This document shows, piece after piece, positions 6,675 through 9,151 of a DNA stretch of 9,151 nucleotides. The notes beneath the pieces were generated by a model that was not told the origin of the DNA, did no database searches, and saw only the letters and a program-made list of their open reading frames with translations. The stretch comes from Actinomycetota bacterium. Lineage in GTDB: Bacteria > Actinomycetota > Actinomycetes > Nanopelagicales > Nanopelagicaceae. Both the position numbers and the translations under genes were made by a program. Each line of letters opens with the position of its first letter. The first letter of the stretch is position 1. The stretch lies in assembly GCA_009706135.1 (NCBI GenBank), contig WLRX01000029.1, positions 1-9,151 of the forward strand, written 5' to 3'.

Positions 6675-7703
6675 TTACGGTTGCAGCATCACACGATAAC
6701 TAGGTGTAGATGTTGCGCGTTCAAACGCAGCAGCAGCTTCAATAAGCGGGAAAGTCGCATCAATAATGGGTGATAAATCAATTTGGCCTGTTGCAATGAG
6801 ATCAGTTGCCACTGCGTGATCACGACGATCGGCACTAACAACACCAACTGCAGAAGTTTCGCGGTTGTGCATTAAATTTGGATCGATTGCAAAAGGTGTT
6901 ACTGGGTGTGCGGATGCAAAAAGGCAAATTTTTCCACGCGTATTAAGCACATCTAGTGCATCTTGATTTACTTCTTCACTTCCATATGCTGCGATAGAAA
7001 AATCTACGCCACCAAGAAAGGCAGCCTTTACACGATCACGAATATCTGGGCCAGCTTTTAGAACTACATCTGCACCGAGTGATGTTGCTTTTGCGAGACG
7101 GCCTTCGTTGACGTCTACAACTGCAACACGAAGACCAGATTTTTTCAAAACCATTAAATTAAGCAATCCCATAGTTCCGGCGCCAAAGACAACAGCCGTG
7201 TCACCTAAACGCGCTTCCAATAAACGCGCAGCATGTATTGCACAAGAAAGTGGCTCTGCAAGTGCTGCCTGATCCCACGGCGCATTACCAACAGGAAATA
7301 CACCATCGCTTCTATGAATTTTGTACTCTGCAAATCCACCAGGTCCGTAGAAACCACCCTTTAGCGAGAAGTTTAAAAAGTGTTCTGAGCACCCTTTATC
7401 TTGTCCACGCAAACAAGCACGACATGTTCCACAAGAAGACGAACCCATTGTGACTCTATCGCCAACTTTTACATTAGTAACTAATTCACCAACTGCTGCA
7501 ATTTCGCCAGCATTTTCATGTCCACCAACGAGTGGATAATCGGATTTTGCTTGGCCCGTATAAATACGTTGTTCCCAAGTACACAACCCTGCAGATTTAA
7601 TCTTTAGTAAAACATCTCGCGGTCCAATGATTGGCATCGGAACATCAACAATTTCAATCTGTTTTATTCCAGAAATTACAGCAGCTTTCATTGTCTGACT
7701 CAT
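6675..7703 (-). CDS. Zinc-dependent medium-chain alcohol/polyol dehydrogenase
   Basis: This NAD(P)-dependent oxidoreductase has 342 residues, the common size for sorbitol/threonine-dehydrogenase-like enzymes. Catalytic zinc ligands are C41, H62 and E63 in GGHENAGE, with E150 in LAEPLSC as the usual neighbour. Structural zinc cysteines C91, C94, C97 and C105 are all present. The Rossmann motif is FGAGTMG at 173-179, and D197 at the end of the second strand predicts NAD rather than NADP. The first ligand region is GLCTWEQ instead of the usual G-I-C-G/H-T/S-D, so the residues beside the zinc are unusual and may shape substrate choice. Its likely task is oxidation of a secondary alcohol of a sugar or polyol. 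It is last in the leftward operon, 8 nt after the aldolase. ATG 7703 was kept because it fits that spacing; ATG 7691 is an alternative, and neither has a strong ribosome site. Confidence 0.9.
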   Translation of the reverse strand: MSQTMKAAVISGIKQIEIVDVPMPIIGPRDVLLKIKSAGLCTWEQRIYTGQAKSDYPLVGGHENAGEIAAVGELVTNVKVGDRVTMGSSSCGTCRACLRGQDKGCSEHFLNFSLKGGFYGPGGFAEYKIHRSDGVFPVGNAPWDQAALAEPLSCAIHAARLLEARLGDTAVVFGAGTMGLLNLMVLKKSGLRVAVVDVNEGRLAKATSLGADVVLKAGPDIRDRVKAAFLGGVDFSIAAYGSEEVNQDALDVLNTRGKICLFASAHPVTPFAIDPNLMHNRETSAVGVVSADRRDHAVATDLIATGQIDLSPIIDATFPLIEAAAAFERATSTPSYRVMLQP

Positions 7704-7711
7704 TGGGTTAC

Positions 7712-8539
7712 TTATTTCTCTAGAACGAGCATGGCTTCATCAACTGATGCATTCTTATGAACAATGGCGCGAATAGATTTAATAAATTTTGCTGGAGTCG
7801 GATGTTGCACAATGTTTCTTCCGTAGACGACACCAGATGCACCTGAATCAATAGCGATTCGCGTGCGCTCAAGTAATTCGCGAGGAGGCACTGAGCCACC
7901 GCCACGAACAAGCACTGGTACTCCGGATGCAATCTCAACGATCTGTTGGAAGTCAGTCATTGGCACTGTTGGATCTACTTTTATTAGGTCTGCGCCTAGT
8001 TCAACAGCCTGGCGTACAAGGGCCGCAATCTTATTTACGTCGCCAACAGAAGTAGTTCCGGTTCCTGACTTTGCAGTCATAACGAGTGGCTCAACCATTA
8101 AGGGAATTCCTTCTTCGCGGCACTTAGCTCCGATTAATTGAATGTTCTGCACACATTGTTCTTGAAGGCGAGAATTTTCATCAATATTAAGCAAGTTAAG
8201 TACGACAACTTTTACTCGCTTATCGAAGGCATCACGTAGGGTCGCAAGATTTGCCGTATCCCATGAGTATTCAATATCGCGCGCTTCGTACGCATTAGTT
8301 ACATCTAGACGCAACGCAATTGCCACATCTGTTTTCAAATCGAGTGAGTTAAATATTTTTAGACCACCTGGGTTTAGTTGAATTGCATCTGGTTGTCCAT
8401 CGATGATGCCAGGCAAAGATTTTGCAAGGTCCTCAATTCCTTTAGCGAATGATCTTTCGCCAAAGATTCCAAGGTCTAGTGCGATATTGATGCACTTACC
8501 TGATTTTGGATTAAACATTCCTTCTAAGCGCTTATTCAC
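7712..8539 (-). CDS. Class I aldolase of the DhnA/LsrF family
   Basis: This is a predicted cytoplasmic TIM-barrel Schiff-base aldolase of 275 residues. The layout follows LsrF and archaeal-type fructose-bisphosphate aldolases: an N-terminal RLEGMFNPKSGK segment, strand 1 ending in ALDLG (20-24), the probable Schiff-base lysine K187 in GADLIKVDP, and phosphate-binding loops RGGGS (212-216) and YGRN (239-242). The family's DHG after strand 1 reads DLG here, so the aspartate is kept and the histidine is lost. The lysine is followed by VDP rather than the TYY of LsrF, so neither fructose bisphosphate nor the AI-2 product can be assumed as substrate. The start is GTG 8539, 8 nt inside the upstream dehydrogenase gene, chosen for a strong AGGGGTGA site; ATG 8518 has its AAGG too close. 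A role in splitting the phosphorylated ketose made by the kinase is plausible. Confidence 0.88.
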   Translation of the reverse strand: MNKRLEGMFNPKSGKCINIALDLGIFGERSFAKGIEDLAKSLPGIIDGQPDAIQLNPGGLKIFNSLDLKTDVAIALRLDVTNAYEARDIEYSWDTANLATLRDAFDKRVKVVVLNLLNIDENSRLQEQCVQNIQLIGAKCREEGIPLMVEPLVMTAKSGTGTTSVGDVNKIAALVRQAVELGADLIKVDPTVPMTDFQQIVEIASGVPVLVRGGGSVPPRELLERTRIAIDSGASGVVYGRNIVQHPTPAKFIKSIRAIVHKNASVDEAMLVLEK

Positions 8540-9151
8540 TTAAGTTCACCCCTGCACGATTGGAAATCACTTTGACAATTGCCGAAGCGTTTAATTCACC
8601 CATACCGCCATCAACGCCTTCTTTAGCTAACTCCTCAGTCGTTACTGCAATTGAAACTGGTGAGTTGAGTCTGCTGGCAAAGGCTTGAATGAGTCGAGCA
8701 TCTTTTAACATTAATTTCAGCGGAAAATTAACTTCGTAATCATCTTTAATGACACCGGCACCAACTCCTGCATAAATAGGAGTTTTAAAATCTGCCACAG
8801 CGGCAACCTCTAGAACTTTAGTCAGATCCAACCCAGCTTTTTTAGCAAGAGTTAGAGCTTCACCGATTGAAACAATTTGGGATGCAACAAGTAAGTTGCC
8901 GACAAGTTTCATCTTTGTGCCATTGCCACCTACGCCCATGTAATGAAGGGTTTCGCTAATTGGCTCTAAAACCGGAAGTGATTTCTTATAAACATCTTCT
9001 GGTCCACCAATAACAATCCATAAACCACCATCGCGCGCTTCACCTTTAGTACCAAACACGGGCGCATCTAAAAACGCTATACCCCTTGATTCATACACCT
9101 TTCGCTCTGCGGCGCTGGTGACTGGATCAATAGTGGAAAGGTCGATAACAA
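8532..9151 (-). CDS. Beta-hydroxyacid dehydrogenase, HIBADH/GLYR superfamily (C-terminal part, 5' end outside window)
   Basis: The frame is open from the window edge, with 205 residues visible; about 85-90 N-terminal residues carrying the GxGxxG nucleotide motif are off the end. The GTG at 9098 is internal, since codons upstream of it spell DLSTIDP, the conserved substrate loop of the superfamily. Further hallmarks are DAPVFGTKGEARDGG, the catalytic lysine encoded at 8907-8909 in GNGTKMKLVGN, and its partner asparagine at 8895-8897, then the all-helical C-terminal domain with KDARL. The substrate loop commonly reads DAPVSGG, so phenylalanine replaces the usual serine. Family reactions interconvert 3-hydroxyacids and semialdehydes (3-hydroxyisobutyrate, tartronate semialdehyde, succinic semialdehyde). 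It leads the leftward trio in this window and overlaps the aldolase by 8 nt, so a redox role in the same catabolic route is likely. The exact substrate is unknown. Confidence 0.88.
   Translation of the reverse strand, partial: VIDLSTIDPVTSAAERKVYESRGIAFLDAPVFGTKGEARDGGLWIVIGGPEDVYKKSLPVLEPISETLHYMGVGGNGTKMKLVGNLLVASQIVSIGEALTLAKKAGLDLTKVLEVAAVADFKTPIYAGVGAGVIKDDYEVNFPLKLMLKDARLIQAFASRLNSPVSIAVTTEELAKEGVDGGMGELNASAIVKVISNRAGVNLSE
8546..8553 (-). promoter_or_regulatory. Ribosome binding site deciding the GTG start of the aldolase
   Basis: Read on the minus strand the sequence is AGGGGTGA, close to the Shine-Dalgarno consensus, and it ends 6 nt before the GTG at 8539. It lies in the last codons of the upstream dehydrogenase, which indicates coupled translation and supports the GTG start over the ATG seven codons on. 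Confidence 0.75.

Noticed and set aside
6689..6720. Imperfect inverted repeat GCAGCATC / GATGTTGC near the convergent operon ends
   Set aside because: It lies within dehydrogenase codons, has a mismatch and a long loop, and no T-tract follows; not enough for a terminator call.
7863..8141. Plus-strand open frame of 92 codons inside the aldolase
   Set aside because: It is low-complexity, rich in S, T, P and R, with no family resemblance, and lies antisense to conserved catalytic segments.
1..9151. Direct assignment of the locus as an AI-2 (lsr) uptake operon
   Set aside because: Family overlap exists, but no LsrG or LsrR is in view, the aldolase lacks LsrF-like active-site residues, and three unrelated enzymes are included.
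1..9151. tRNA/rRNA genes, CRISPR repeats, insertion sequences, riboswitches
   Set aside because: No cloverleaf-like or rRNA sequence, no spaced direct repeats, no transposase or terminal inverted repeats, and gaps between genes are too short (at most 118 nt) for a known riboswitch that I can recognise.

Overview
The window is a compact piece of a bacterial chromosome with moderate-to-low GC. It holds nine protein genes, almost no intergenic space, and two convergent operons. Nothing in it fixes the taxon. Compact gene packing, Shine-Dalgarno initiation, one clear GTG start with a good ribosome site, A/T-ending codons in most genes and a CUT2-type sugar importer would fit a small-genome, low-GC free-living bacterium such as the freshwater actinobacterial acI (Nanopelagicales) group. 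That assignment is a guess from gene content and style, not from any marker gene.

Rightward operon (1-6668): the C-terminal third of a RhaS/LsrB-type substrate-binding protein; a 118-nt gap carrying a perfect 15-bp GC-rich hairpin; a two-domain sugar ABC ATPase; two different RbsC-type permeases; an M42-family metallo-aminopeptidase-like hydrolase; and an FGGY carbohydrate kinase. From the ATPase to the peptidase the genes are 2 nt apart or overlap by one base (TAATG), so they are almost surely co-transcribed and translationally coupled. The kinase follows after 22 nt with its own ribosome site.

Leftward operon (9151-6675, minus strand): the C-terminal two thirds of a beta-hydroxyacid dehydrogenase (HIBADH/GLYR superfamily), a DhnA/LsrF-type class I aldolase that overlaps it by 8 nt, and a zinc-dependent medium-chain dehydrogenase 8 nt further on. 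The two operons meet tail to tail with only 6 nt between their stop codons and no obvious terminator.

Taken together this looks like a complete uptake-and-breakdown module for one carbohydrate or polyol. It imports the compound (binding protein, ATPase, permease heterodimer), may trim a conjugate (M42 hydrolase), oxidises a hydroxyl (zinc dehydrogenase), phosphorylates (FGGY kinase), cleaves by aldol chemistry (class I aldolase) and adjusts the redox state of a hydroxyacid or semialdehyde product (HIBADH-like enzyme). The substrate cannot be read from the sequence. The set overlaps in family content with the AI-2 (Lsr) and rhamnose (RhaSTPQ) systems but matches neither. The features most worth a second look are the M42 hydrolase inside a sugar operon, the half-dead ABC ATPase, the aldolase in which the usual DHG motif reads DLG, and the hairpin between the binding-protein and ATPase genes. 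No RNA gene, mobile element, CRISPR array or regulator gene was seen, and no stretch over 300 bases lacks a gene.
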